47,486 nucleotides of DNA from Bacteroidota bacterium (GCA_014860565.1 JACZJN010000161.1:1-47486); one strand, 5' to 3'. Positions 1-7,671 are shown, numbered from the stretch's first letter. Made by a program: numbers and translations. Notes: a model not told the origin generated them from the letters alone.

Positions 1-1
1 G

Positions 2-2095
2 AACATCGAAGAAACCATTGCCTTTCTCCGCAAGGAAACCATTGAAGGTGCCGAGAGCATTACCTCGCGTCAGATTTTTGCTTCGTCGATGCCGCTGGCG
101 CTCAAACGCATGTTCGAGATCGATATCGACATCTGGGTGCGCGATGAAAAAGGACGCCTTCTGCAGTCACCGCACTTCAGCTACGACGAGGCCGAGGTCG
201 AATCACTGTTCGCCCAGATCGGTGAGAAGGCGCGCGATTATGCCGTCTTCACCACATCGGAGTTCGAGGCCGCGCTGGAGAAAAACGTCAAACTGCTTTT
301 TAACTATGTCTGTCGTCCTCAGTGGACTCTTGTCAAATACCTTTTCGCCGAGCGCGAGCACGCAGCCACCGATGACATACTCGAGGCCCTTCGCTGTTTC
401 TGGCATTACGAATATTATCAGATCATCCTTCGCGAATACTTCGATAAGAAGAAACTCTCGGTGATCAACGCCAAGAAATTCACTGAACTGATCGAGCATA
501 TCGATCTGGAAGTTGTCAGGAATTTTGACAGTCGGAAGACGGCACATTTGAGCGAACCGCTGTTTGAATCTTTCAATATCGGGATGAACCCTGAGGAGCA
601 GACTGCTCCTATCGAGGCGCTGTCTATTTTTTACGATGACAAGAATCTTGGTTCCATCGTCGAGCGGCTCGATCAGGAAAAACAACATCACGAGCGTATG
701 AGCCTGCACGATCTGGTAATGCTCATCAGTGAGGCGGACTTCACGCTCGGGGTGGACATCTCGACGATCGTCAATGAGCAGCTCAGACAGGGAGGCGCAA
801 TGAAACCGGAACGAACCGCTACGGCGGGCGAAGATTTTGAAGTACCCGCGATTGCGGTTAATGCCGAGGACGAAATTCTCCACGGTGATCTTGGTAATGA
901 GCATGACGCCCTTGATTTCATTATCTCGGACGAGGAAGAAGGCGTCATTGTTCAGGACGGCGATCATATTATGCGTACGCTGGAAGACGATGTCGAGGAA
1001 GATATGCAGCGGCGCGACGAACTGCGGCTTATGACCGCTGAAGATGATGTTGAGGATGAATTTGGCGCAAGCGGAGACGATGAAGATACAGTTCTGTTCG
1101 CACAGCCGATGGAAGAGATCTCGGAAGAGGGAGAGGACCAGGAATCGGATGACAGTGCCTTTTCTCTCACTGATGAAAGCATACTGAACCTTGAAGCGGA
1201 ATTCGGTACCCACACCGATTATTCCGCGGATGAGGAATCGGAGAAACCTGCGATATCCTCAAGCGAGGAAGATCTTCCTGATATCATTCTCGGAGACGAC
1301 GAGGACGAACCGACATTGAATTATCTTTCATCGAAAGACGTCATTCCCGACATCACACTTGAAGAGTTGGGATCGATCAGTTTTGGCGACGGGCTGGATA
1401 ACTCATCAGCTTTCGAGGAAAATGAGGAGGAAGATCCGTACATGACCAGCACTGTTCTGGACGAACTCGCGGGTGCCGATGTCGTGCTGGATACATCGAC
1501 AGGAGGGAAGGCTGCTCCGTCGATCGATGAGATTGACTGGGACAAGGAAGCGGAGGAAATGGATGACATCAATCTCGATGATGTCGAACAAGACGAAGGG
1601 AAGATTTCGGATTCGCTGCCCGGTGGCGAAGAAGAGATCAAGCCGGCAGAATCCCTTAAAGCGGCAGAGGAATTACTCGGCGAGCTTGATCTTGACGATT
1701 TTGATCCCACCCCAGTCTCAAAGCCCTCTCGTCATTCCGATATTCCTATCATTGAAGATGAAACGCCGCTCCCACAGTCGCAGCGTGTTCCAGCACAGGA
1801 GACGGAAGAAGACGGGGGAGAGAATGGAGTTGCCACTGAAGAGGTTATTAAGGAGTTTGGCGATTTGAGCCAATTACTGCCCGTGGCGGAAAAGAAGAAA
1901 TATGTCAGAAGGCTGTTCAACAAGAATGAAGACGCATTCAACCGCGCCATTCAGGTATTGAACGGCAAAGCCACCTGGCGTCAGGCATCCGAATACATTG
2001 ATGAGCTTTTTATCAAGTTTGACGTCGACATGTACTCCCGACTCGCGGTGAAATTCACCGACGATATTTATAAGCGCTACGCAAATAAGAAGTAA
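2..2095 (+). CDS. Hypothetical highly acidic protein, 5' end outside window
   Basis: The reading frame is open from base 2, so the start codon lies upstream of the window; the first internal ATG is at 89. About 697 residues are visible. Three parts can be seen. The first ~270 residues look globular, with helical aromatic-rich stretches. Residues ~290-600 are extremely rich in Asp and Glu with few hydrophobic residues, and are probably disordered. The last ~85 residues are a basic, ordered domain containing the stretches TWRQASEYIDELFIKFDVD and KFTDDIYKRY. The C-terminal domain resembles conserved uncharacterised domains of Bacteroidota proteins from memory, not from a search. There is no signal peptide in the visible part and no catalytic motif that I recognise. 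The gene ends 6 bp before obg, in the same frame register, so the two are probably co-transcribed. Function unknown; an acidic scaffold or nucleic-acid mimic is only a guess. Confidence 0.8.
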   Translation, partial: NIEETIAFLRKETIEGAESITSRQIFASSMPLALKRMFEIDIDIWVRDEKGRLLQSPHFSYDEAEVESLFAQIGEKARDYAVFTTSEFEAALEKNVKLLFNYVCRPQWTLVKYLFAEREHAATDDILEALRCFWHYEYYQIILREYFDKKKLSVINAKKFTELIEHIDLEVVRNFDSRKTAHLSEPLFESFNIGMNPEEQTAPIEALSIFYDDKNLGSIVERLDQEKQHHERMSLHDLVMLISEADFTLGVDISTIVNEQLRQGGAMKPERTATAGEDFEVPAIAVNAEDEILHGDLGNEHDALDFIISDEEEGVIVQDGDHIMRTLEDDVEEDMQRRDELRLMTAEDDVEDEFGASGDDEDTVLFAQPMEEISEEGEDQESDDSAFSLTDESILNLEAEFGTHTDYSADEESEKPAISSSEEDLPDIILGDDEDEPTLNYLSSKDVIPDITLEELGSISFGDGLDNSSAFEENEEEDPYMTSTVLDELAGADVVLDTSTGGKAAPSIDEIDWDKEAEEMDDINLDDVEQDEGKISDSLPGGEEEIKPAESLKAAEELLGELDLDDFDPTPVSKPSRHSDIPIIEDETPLPQSQRVPAQETEEDGGENGVATEEVIKEFGDLSQLLPVAEKKKYVRRLFNKNEDAFNRAIQVLNGKATWRQASEYIDELFIKFDVDMYSRLAVKFTDDIYKRYANKK

Positions 2096-2101
2096 AACAC
2101 A

Positions 2102-3115
2102 GTGTTTGTAGACCAGGTAACCATTTCCGTTCGTTCGGGAAAGGGCGGTGCGGGCTGCGTGAGTTTTCGCCGCGAGAAATATGTCCCCAAAGGCGGTCCC
2201 GATGGCGGCAACGGCGGCAAGGGTGGAGATGTCATCCTCCTGGCGAATCCACAGCTGCACACATTGCTCGATCAAAGGTATCGCCATGAATACGCAGCGG
2301 AAGATGGTGTAAAAGGTCAGAAGTCACTGCGCTCCGGCCGTTCCGGTGAAGACATTATTATTCAGGTGCCATGCGGCACCGTGATACGCGATTCCGAATC
2401 GCAGGAAATGCTGGCGGATCTGGTCAAACCAGGACAGCAATTTCTTGCGGCGGTGGGTGGCCGCGGTGGCCGCGGTAACGCGGAATTTGCAACGGCGACG
2501 CATCAGACACCAAGAAATGCAGAACCCGGACGTCCCTCGATTGAAAAAGAACTTCTGCTGGAACTCAAGCTTATAGCAGATGTGGGTCTCGTTGGCTTTC
2601 CCAATGCGGGAAAGTCCACCCTCATTTCTACAATTTCTGCAGCGAAACCAAAAATTGCAGATTACCCCTTCACGACCCTGGAGCCCAATCTGGGAATTGT
2701 CCGGTACCGGGAGTACGACAGTTTCACCGTGGCGGATCTGCCAGGTCTGATTGAAGGGGCTCATACTGGTAAAGGACTGGGAATTCAGTTTCTCAAGCAT
2801 GTCGAGCGTACGCGGGTTCTTGTGATTCTTATTGAAAGCTTCAGTAACGATTTCGAAAGCGACCTCGCCGTGCTGCGCAACGAGCTTTCATCTTATAGCG
2901 GGGAGCTTTCCCGCAAGCCGTGGTTTGTCGCCATATCAAAAATGGATTCCGCGGATGAAGACTCACGGCAGCGTGTGGAAGATCTGAAAGCATCGCTTGA
3001 CGTCGATGTGCATGCCTTTTCGTCCGTGAGCGGTGAAGGGGTGTCTGCGCTGAAGGATAAAATGTGGAATCTGGTCGGCGTACAGACGGCGTCAGAGTTC
3101 AACGAAGAAGAGTGA
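2102..3115 (+). CDS. obg: GTPase Obg/CgtA
   Basis: Obg is a ribosome-associated GTPase used in late 50S assembly and the stringent response. Residues 1-158 form the glycine-rich Obg fold (GKGGAGCVSF; a run of GG pairs near 31-42). The G domain follows: G1 GFPNAGKS at 165-172, the switch threonines near 191-192, G3 DLPG at 212-215, and G5 near 307-313. G4 reads SKMD (279-282) instead of NKxD; from memory ISKxD is common in Bacteroidota Obg. At 337 aa it lacks the C-terminal OCT domain of the 428-aa B. subtilis protein. The start is GTG at 2102, because an in-frame stop (that of the preceding gene) lies two codons upstream. Identification is secure. Confidence 0.97.
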   Translation: MFVDQVTISVRSGKGGAGCVSFRREKYVPKGGPDGGNGGKGGDVILLANPQLHTLLDQRYRHEYAAEDGVKGQKSLRSGRSGEDIIIQVPCGTVIRDSESQEMLADLVKPGQQFLAAVGGRGGRGNAEFATATHQTPRNAEPGRPSIEKELLLELKLIADVGLVGFPNAGKSTLISTISAAKPKIADYPFTTLEPNLGIVRYREYDSFTVADLPGLIEGAHTGKGLGIQFLKHVERTRVLVILIESFSNDFESDLAVLRNELSSYSGELSRKPWFVAISKMDSADEDSRQRVEDLKASLDVDVHAFSSVSGEGVSALKDKMWNLVGVQTASEFNEEE

Positions 3116-3171
3116 GCGAACTTCATAAACTCTTGCTTCCCGAACTCATGCGGGAGGTCTGCCTGCAATGA
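3112..3171 (+). other. Possible 19-aa ORF bridging obg and the permease
   Basis: A GTG at 3112 overlaps the obg stop (GTGA), and the frame ends at a TGA (3169-3171) that overlaps the permease ATG (ATGA). The 19-residue product, MSELHKLLLPELMREVCLQ, has no recognised match. The exact abutment at both ends would suit translational coupling, but a frame this short can occur by chance. The permease's own ribosome-binding site (GGGAGG, ~3151-3156) lies inside it. Confidence 0.2.
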
Positions 3172-4190
3172 ACAACCCCTCGCTTTCAACTCCAGCGCGG
3201 ACACTGCGGATAAGCGTACTGTTTGCGCTGCTCACCGTTGCCTGTGGTTTCCTTGCCCTGTGGGTGGGGCCTTTTTCGATTTCATTCTCGGAAATCTTCC
3301 GCATCCTGATCGGTGATACATCGCTGACTGCGGATTCGATGCGTGCGGTGCTGCTCGAGATTCGTCTTCCACGCGTGCTCATTGCCTTGCTGGTCGGTGG
3401 CGGTCTTGCTGTCTCAGGTGCTGTTTTTCAGGTACTGCTTCGAAATGTACTGGCAGATCCTTACATACTCGGCGTTTCCAGTGGCGCGTCCGTCGGCGCA
3501 CTCGTGGCCTTATCAACAGGACTCTCAACTCTTTTTCTTGCATCGCAGCCATTGTTTGCCTTTGCATCCGCGCTCATTGTTGTAGTGACGGTGTATCGGC
3601 TCGGCCTCCATGGAGCGATAGAAGACAATACACTGCTGCTCAGTGGTGTAATGATAGGGGCGTTTCTTTCCGCGATAATTCTTGGACTTGTGTCCACGAT
3701 GGATCGTCCCGTACGAAACGCTCTGTTCTGGCTCATTGGCTATCTTGGGAATGCCACGATGACAGAAGTACTTCTGCTGTTTCCCGGTGTTGTGATTCTT
3801 CTCTTCGTCCTGTTTGTTTATGCCGGACGGATGAACGTCATGGCGCTGGGCGCGGAAGCGGCAGGACATCTCGGTCTTGCCGTTCGGCGCCAGCAGATTG
3901 TCCTCTATGTTCTTGCATCGCTGATGACAGCTCTGGTCGTCAGCTTTGCTGGTGCGATCGGTTTTATTGGCTTGCTTGTGCCGCATGCGGTACGGCGGCT
4001 GTTCGGTCCGGACCATCGCCTTCTGCTTCCGGTGTCGTTTTTTCTCGGTGCCAGCTTCCTGATAATATCAGATCTTATCGCACGAACAGCCATCGCTCCA
4101 ACAGAACTTCCGGTCGGCGCCGTGACAGCGGCGCTAGGCGCTCCGGTCTTTATCTACCTGCTTCGAAGAAAAAGCGCGTTACGGACTTGA
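3168..4190 (+). CDS. FecCD/BtuC-family ABC transporter permease
   Basis: A 340-aa polytopic membrane protein of the FecCD family, the permease subunit of importers for siderophore iron, haem or vitamin B12. Family signatures are visible: RLPRVLIALLVGGGLAVSGA near the N-terminus, NVLADPYILGVSSGASVGAL in the middle, and the cytoplasmic coupling region AGAIGFIGLLVPHAVR near residues 255-275. Roughly nine or ten membrane segments can be read. The start is ATG 3168 with GGGAGG about 11 bases upstream. No ATP-binding subunit or substrate-binding lipoprotein lies next to it; upstream is obg and downstream is rpmH, so its partners must be encoded elsewhere. The substrate cannot be told from the sequence. 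Confidence 0.92.
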   Translation: MNNPSLSTPARTLRISVLFALLTVACGFLALWVGPFSISFSEIFRILIGDTSLTADSMRAVLLEIRLPRVLIALLVGGGLAVSGAVFQVLLRNVLADPYILGVSSGASVGALVALSTGLSTLFLASQPLFAFASALIVVVTVYRLGLHGAIEDNTLLLSGVMIGAFLSAIILGLVSTMDRPVRNALFWLIGYLGNATMTEVLLLFPGVVILLFVLFVYAGRMNVMALGAEAAGHLGLAVRRQQIVLYVLASLMTALVVSFAGAIGFIGLLVPHAVRRLFGPDHRLLLPVSFFLGASFLIISDLIARTAIAPTELPVGAVTAALGAPVFIYLLRRKSALRT

Positions 4191-4194
4191 TTTT

Positions 4195-4213
4195 TTATGC
4201 ACTTTGTGCATAA
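4195..4213. promoter_or_regulatory. Perfect palindrome containing a DnaA box, upstream of rpmH
   Basis: TTATGCAC and GTGCATAA are 8-bp perfect arms around a TTT spacer. Read on the minus strand, the first nine bases are TTATGCACA, which fits the DnaA-box consensus TTATNCACA exactly. The plus-strand copy, TTATGCACT, has one mismatch. It lies 43 bp before rpmH, a gene often found next to dnaA and oriC. It could be a DnaA-controlled operator, an isolated origin-region box, or a weak terminator for the permease gene, although no T-run follows. Confidence 0.45.
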
Positions 4214-4256
4214 CTTAGTAGTTCTGTAATGAATATTACCATTATCTAGAAATCAT

Positions 4257-4412
4257 ATGAAGCGTACATTTCAACCCAGTCGCCGCAAGAGAAGCAACAA
4301 GCATGGATTCCGTGCCCGCATGGCCACAAAGAACGGCCGGAAAGTGCTCGCACGCCGTCGTGCGAAAGGGCGCTGGAAACTCACCGTCAGTGACGAGCCC
4401 AAGCACAGATAA
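4257..4412 (+). CDS. rpmH: 50S ribosomal protein L34
   Basis: A 51-residue protein starting [20 protein letters not shown] and rich in Arg and Lys, which is the classic L34 signature; L34 is a small basic component of the large ribosomal subunit. Most L34 proteins have 44-46 residues; this one has a slightly longer tail (VSDEPKHR). No clear Shine-Dalgarno sequence precedes the ATG at 4257. A weak TTTG-20 bp-TAATGAAT promoter-like pair can be read at 4203-4234. The rnpA frame overlaps the 3' end. It is first in the rpmH-rnpA-yidD-yidC cluster. Confidence 0.97.
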   Translation: MKRTFQPSRRKRSNKHGFRARMATKNGRKVLARRRAKGRWKLTVSDEPKHR

Positions 4413-4806
4413 ACCGGTTAGAAACCGATTATCGAAAAAAGAAATCCTTCGTGGGTACCGGGCTTTCGGACACGTACTTTCCCGTGGTATATACGTGCAA
4501 CACCGAAGCATCCGGTTCTATTACGACATCAAGCGGGAAATCCCACCATACCACGGTATGGTGGGATTTGCTGTTAAAAAGCCTGGGAACGCCGTACTGC
4601 GGAACAGCTTCCGTCGGTTGATGCGAGAATCGTTCAGACAGCGGAAGCATGAGCTGTGGGAGTATTGCCAACAGCAGCACTGTCAGCTGCGATGCGTGAT
4701 GCTCGTCGATCCCGGTCGCATGAAAGAACCCGTTTCCTTTGATATGATAGATGCTTCGGTCGCAGCTCTTCTGGATGCTGCCTTGAAGCGCCTGAGGCAG
4801 ACATGA
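4390..4806 (+). CDS. rnpA: Ribonuclease P protein component
   Basis: RnpA binds the RNase P RNA and helps it remove 5' leaders from tRNA precursors. The family core is clear: [21 protein letters not shown] at the start, then the RNR-type helix [15 protein letters not shown], where the usual motif is GNAVxRNxxKRxxRE. The chosen start is GTG 4390, giving 138 aa and overlapping rpmH by 23 bp. The frame stays open back to an ATG at 4303 deep inside rpmH, which would give 167 aa. There is no start codon between the rpmH stop and the conserved RLSKKE segment, so some overlap is unavoidable. The stop overlaps the yidD ATG (ATGA), implying translational coupling. A 15-bp perfect inverted repeat lies inside the gene at 4538-4569. 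Confidence 0.93.
   Translation: MTSPSTDKPVRNRLSKKEILRGYRAFGHVLSRGIYVQHRSIRFYYDIKREIPPYHGMVGFAVKKPGNAVLRNSFRRLMRESFRQRKHELWEYCQQQHCQLRCVMLVDPGRMKEPVSFDMIDASVAALLDAALKRLRQT
4538..4569. repeat. Perfect 15-bp inverted repeat inside rnpA
   Basis: AAATCCCACCATACC is followed, after only AC, by its exact reverse complement. As RNA it can form a 14-bp stem closed by a CACG tetraloop. It encodes the segment around [12 protein letters not shown], just before the conserved [12 protein letters not shown] helix. No T-run follows on either strand, so it is not an ordinary terminator. Confidence 0.85.
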
Positions 4807-5024
4807 AGCACGCGCTCTCCGCATTGCTCATTGCGTTCATACGCTTTTACAGGGCCGCAATCTCTCCCTTGCTTCCTCCCTCATGCCGATTTTACCCCAC
4901 ATGCTCATCGTATACGTTGGAAGCCATTCAGAAATACGGTCCGTTCCGTGGAAGCTGGATGGGCGCAAAAAGGATCTCCCGTTGCCATCCATGGAATGAG
5001 GGGGGGTATGATCCAGTACCGTAA
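4803..5024 (+). CDS. yidD: Membrane protein insertion efficiency factor YidD
   Basis: A 73-residue protein with the YidD/Haemolytic-domain pattern: an amphipathic N-terminal helix ([26 protein letters not shown]), the CRFxPTCSxY cysteine motif at ~28-37, and the ending GxWxGxKRIxRCHPWxxGGYDPVP. It sits at the inner membrane and assists YidC-dependent insertion. The length is typical. The ATG overlaps the rnpA stop by 4 bp, and yidC follows 27 bp downstream, the usual gene order. Confidence 0.96.
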   Translation: MKHALSALLIAFIRFYRAAISPLLPPSCRFYPTCSSYTLEAIQKYGPFRGSWMGAKRISRCHPWNEGGYDPVP

Positions 5025-5051
5025 AACCAATAAAAACAAAGCGATATAATT

Positions 5052-6935
5052 ATGGACAGAAATGCTGTCATCGGTTTTATTCTGATTGCCGTACTTTTTG
5101 TGGCTTGGATGCTGTATACATCGCCGAGTCCTGAAGAAATTCAAAAACAGCAGCAGCAGGAACAGTTGGAGCAGAAGGAAGCTGCGGGCGAGCAGGCTGA
5201 GACTCCAGAGAAAGCGCCTGCAAAGGCACCAGTTCAGGAGGGGAGACAAGGCGCTCTCCAGTCGGACAGCAGCGCACAGGCTATTGGATCAGTTCGCTAC
5301 GGACAATGGTTCAGTCACCTGGCTGAAGGCGAGGAAAAGACCTTTACTGTTGAGACGGAAAAATACGAAGTCGTATTTTCAAGCCGAGGCGGCAGCATTA
5401 AGCGCTGGTTTCTCAAGGGATTCACAACCTGGAACGACAAGCCACTGCAGCTTATCGATTGGGCTAGAACAAGCGACTACAACCTGGTATTTGCCAGTTC
5501 GGACGGACGATTTGTGGATACAAAGGATCTGTATTTCCGTTTTGACGGTTTCCCAAAAGACGGTCGTGTGGTGCTCACGGATTCGATGACGTATGCCTTT
5601 GATGCGGTACTCCCTGTCCGTGGCGACAGCGCGGCCATCATCAAGCACTATGTCGTGCGCAGTGGCGGATTTGCGATGGACATGGATGTGGAATTTGTAA
5701 ACATGGCTGACGTCGTCGCCAACTATGAATACCAGGTTACGGTTCATTCTCCCGCTCATACCGAGCGCAACAGCGTGGAGGAAGCAAGCTTTTCTGAAAC
5801 CGACATTATGGTCAACGGGACCCGTGAAACGGTAAATGCTGATGATGCGGAGGGAGAAAAGGCGTCCTTCGAAGGTGAAACGGAGTGGATCTCCATAAAA
5901 AACAAATACTTCCTTGATGCTCTGATGGTGCGCGACGGATTCATGGGCAGCGGTGCCTATGTTGAAGGAAAGATGCACAAGCAGAAAAACGAAGGACAGA
6001 GAGAGATATACGAAGCAGGAATCAAGGTGAAGTATCGCGGAGAAAGCCGCGAGACCTCGAAATTCACCATTTTCATCGGACCTCTGGATTATGACGTTCT
6101 GGCTCAGCAGTACAAGGGTCTTGAACAGGTATTGAGTCTCGGTTGGCAGTTCGTTGTCCGCCCATTTTCTGAATATCTGGTAATGCCGCTCTTCCATTTC
6201 CTCCACAGCTTCATCCCGAACTACGGCATCGTCATTATTATATTTTCTATTCTGATCAAACTGCTTCTTTACCCCTTGACGAAGACGAGCATGCGCTCCA
6301 TGCAGAAAATGCAGAAGCTGCAGCCGTTAATGACAGAAATACGCGAGAAGTACAAGGACGACCAGCAGAAACAAAACGTTGAGACGATGAAGCTCTATAA
6401 AGATTATGGGGTAAACCCGGCAGGTGGCTGCCTGCCGATGGTTTTACAGATGCCCATTCTCTTTGCACTGTTTTCCATCTTCCGCTCCACAATCGAGCTC
6501 CGTCATCAGCCTTTTATCGGTTGGATGAACGACCTTTCTGCTCCGGATATCCTCGTAACACTCCCATTTAAGATACCACTGCTAGGCATGAGCTTTATCA
6601 GCGGGCTCGCCCTTCTGATGGCGATAACGATGTTTGTGCAGCAGAAGATGTCGGTGAAGGATCCTCGCCAGAAATCAATGGTGTATATGATGCCCGTGAT
6701 GTTCTGGGTTCTCTTTAACTCTTTCCCGTCGGGACTGAACCTCTACTACTTCATGTTCAACATTCTTTCGATTGGACAGCAATACCTTATTAACAAGAGG
6801 CATCAGGATGAACCCCTTGTCAAGGTCGTTTCAAAGGACGGAAAGAAAAAACAGAGTTGGACCGAACGCGCTATGGCCTCGATGCAGGAAAAAGCGAAGG
6901 AGCAGAAGTCAGGAAAGAAGCCGCGCAAATTCTAA
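5052..6935 (+). CDS. yidC: Membrane protein insertase YidC
   Basis: A 627-aa insertase that inserts and folds inner-membrane proteins alone or with Sec. Layout: one N-terminal membrane segment (~6-24), a Gln/Glu-rich linker (~27-60), a large periplasmic beta domain typical of Gram-negative YidC (~95-360), then the conserved 60KD_IMP domain from ~373 with FSEYLVMPLFHFLHSF, YGIVIIIFSILIKLLLYPL, the cytoplasmic helical hairpin MQKLQPLMTEIREKYKDD, and the CLPMVLQMPILFALF segment. The basic C-tail (KKKQSWTERAM...KKPRKF) suits ribosome contact. It is the last gene of the rpmH cluster and is followed by a terminator flanked by parS sites. Confidence 0.98.
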   Translation: MDRNAVIGFILIAVLFVAWMLYTSPSPEEIQKQQQQEQLEQKEAAGEQAETPEKAPAKAPVQEGRQGALQSDSSAQAIGSVRYGQWFSHLAEGEEKTFTVETEKYEVVFSSRGGSIKRWFLKGFTTWNDKPLQLIDWARTSDYNLVFASSDGRFVDTKDLYFRFDGFPKDGRVVLTDSMTYAFDAVLPVRGDSAAIIKHYVVRSGGFAMDMDVEFVNMADVVANYEYQVTVHSPAHTERNSVEEASFSETDIMVNGTRETVNADDAEGEKASFEGETEWISIKNKYFLDALMVRDGFMGSGAYVEGKMHKQKNEGQREIYEAGIKVKYRGESRETSKFTIFIGPLDYDVLAQQYKGLEQVLSLGWQFVVRPFSEYLVMPLFHFLHSFIPNYGIVIIIFSILIKLLLYPLTKTSMRSMQKMQKLQPLMTEIREKYKDDQQKQNVETMKLYKDYGVNPAGGCLPMVLQMPILFALFSIFRSTIELRHQPFIGWMNDLSAPDILVTLPFKIPLLGMSFISGLALLMAITMFVQQKMSVKDPRQKSMVYMMPVMFWVLFNSFPSGLNLYYFMFNILSIGQQYLINKRHQDEPLVKVVSKDGKKKQSWTERAMASMQEKAKEQKSGKKPRKF

Positions 6936-6947
6936 ACCCCGAAACCG

Positions 6948-6963
6948 TGTTTCACGTGAAACA
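6948..6963. other. parS centromere site 1 (exact consensus)
   Basis: TGTTTCACGTGAAACA, a perfect 16-bp palindrome identical to the consensus chromosomal parS sequence bound by ParB. It begins 13 bp after the yidC stop. ParB loading at such sites organises the origin region and recruits SMC. Confidence 0.93.
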
Positions 6964-6995
6964 AACCCCTTGTCCAGGCAGGGGGTTTGTTTTTT
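6961..6995 (+). terminator. Rho-independent terminator of the rpmH-yidC cluster
   Basis: ACAAACCCC (6961-6969) pairs with GGGGTTTGT (6982-6990), giving a 9-bp stem with a 12-nt loop followed by a T-run to 6995. Its first bases are the last bases of parS site 1, and its T-run touches parS site 2. Confidence 0.85.
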
Positions 6996-7010
6996 GTTTC
7001 ACGTGAAACA
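6995..7010. other. parS centromere site 2 (exact consensus)
   Basis: A second perfect TGTTTCACGTGAAACA, centred 47 bp from the first. Two exact copies of a 16-bp palindrome this close together cannot be chance and mark a functional ParB-binding locus. Confidence 0.93.
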
Positions 7011-7640
7011 GCTTCGGCTGATACCCCCCTCCCTCTCCAAGTTCTTTACAGGATTATTGATAACGAAGGCCCCTGTTGATTGAAAAGTGTTTAGAGAGTA
7101 GTTGTATCGAACCCGGGCTGGATGAGTTGATCACTGCTTTGTCCTGGATGGGGTCGTAATTCATGGCGATCGGTTTCATCAGCCCCGTTAAATGGTGCGG
7201 GGTTGAAGCTGCGTTCCGCAGGTGGTTTTGTTAGCCGGCAATCAGTGTTGAATGCGTTGTTCGGAAATCGTGGAGGTCTGAGACTGTAGTCTTGAATGCA
7301 GCTGCCGTATGAGCTTCGACTGCGAGCCCGGGCGGGATTGCCGGGGTGTGCTTTCGGACATGTATAATGATGTCGTGCTCTGTACAATAAAGGCGTGCAT
7401 TGACGATTCGCTTTTACATCGATGAATCATTTTGATTGAACCGGAGGGGTCATAAAGCATCGGATTGGCCGGTGTACGCAGGGGATGCTCCCTATTATGG
7501 TTCACGTGCTCTATGTACTTGTTTATATTGCGTTTATGTCGATATGCATGCATAATCTTACAGCAGATCGATAAGGTATCACGAATGCAGGGGTTTGCGC
7601 TCCGTGTGAAATTTCATTTCTCCTGCCGGGAGAGTTTCTC
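7011..7640. other. Gene-free stretch beside parS
   Basis: About 630 bp without a convincing gene. Open frames on the minus strand (for example 7091-7387) have no recognisable features, atypical composition and no credible start context. I see no tRNA cloverleaf, no tmRNA or SRP RNA signature and no cluster of DnaA boxes. A partial parS-like sequence (GGTTCACGTGC) lies near 7500. The stretch could hold an unrecognised small RNA or simply be spacer around the centromere. Confidence 0.5.
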
Positions 7641-7671
7641 TTTGTTCGTTGGGCGCGGTTTCGTAAATTTC
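7641..7671 (+). promoter_or_regulatory. Bacteroidota-type promoter
   Basis: TTTG (7641-7644), a 19-bp spacer, then TAAATTTC (7664-7671), close to the TTTG-N19-TAnnTTTG pattern of Bacteroidota housekeeping promoters. Transcription would begin near 7676, so the first ATG (7677) would be leaderless or nearly so. Confidence 0.55.

Noticed and set aside
203-1213. 336-codon open frame opposite the acidic protein
   Set aside because: Antisense of an Asp/Glu-rich coding sequence, which naturally yields open Phe/Leu/Ile/Val-rich frames.
4538-4569. The rnpA hairpin as a transcription terminator
   Set aside because: It lies in the middle of a complete gene and no T-run follows on either strand.
7100-7140. 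tRNA T-arm-like sequence on the minus strand (GGGTTCGATA)
   Set aside because: No matching stem, anticodon arm or acceptor stem could be found around it.
7091-7387. 98-codon minus-strand frame in the gene-free stretch
   Set aside because: Composition unlike neighbouring proteins, no ribosome-binding site and no recognisable pattern.
7499-7514. Third parS-like site (TGGTTCACGTGCTCTA)
   Set aside because: Only the core TTCACGTG matches; about 11 of 16 positions agree and the palindrome is broken.
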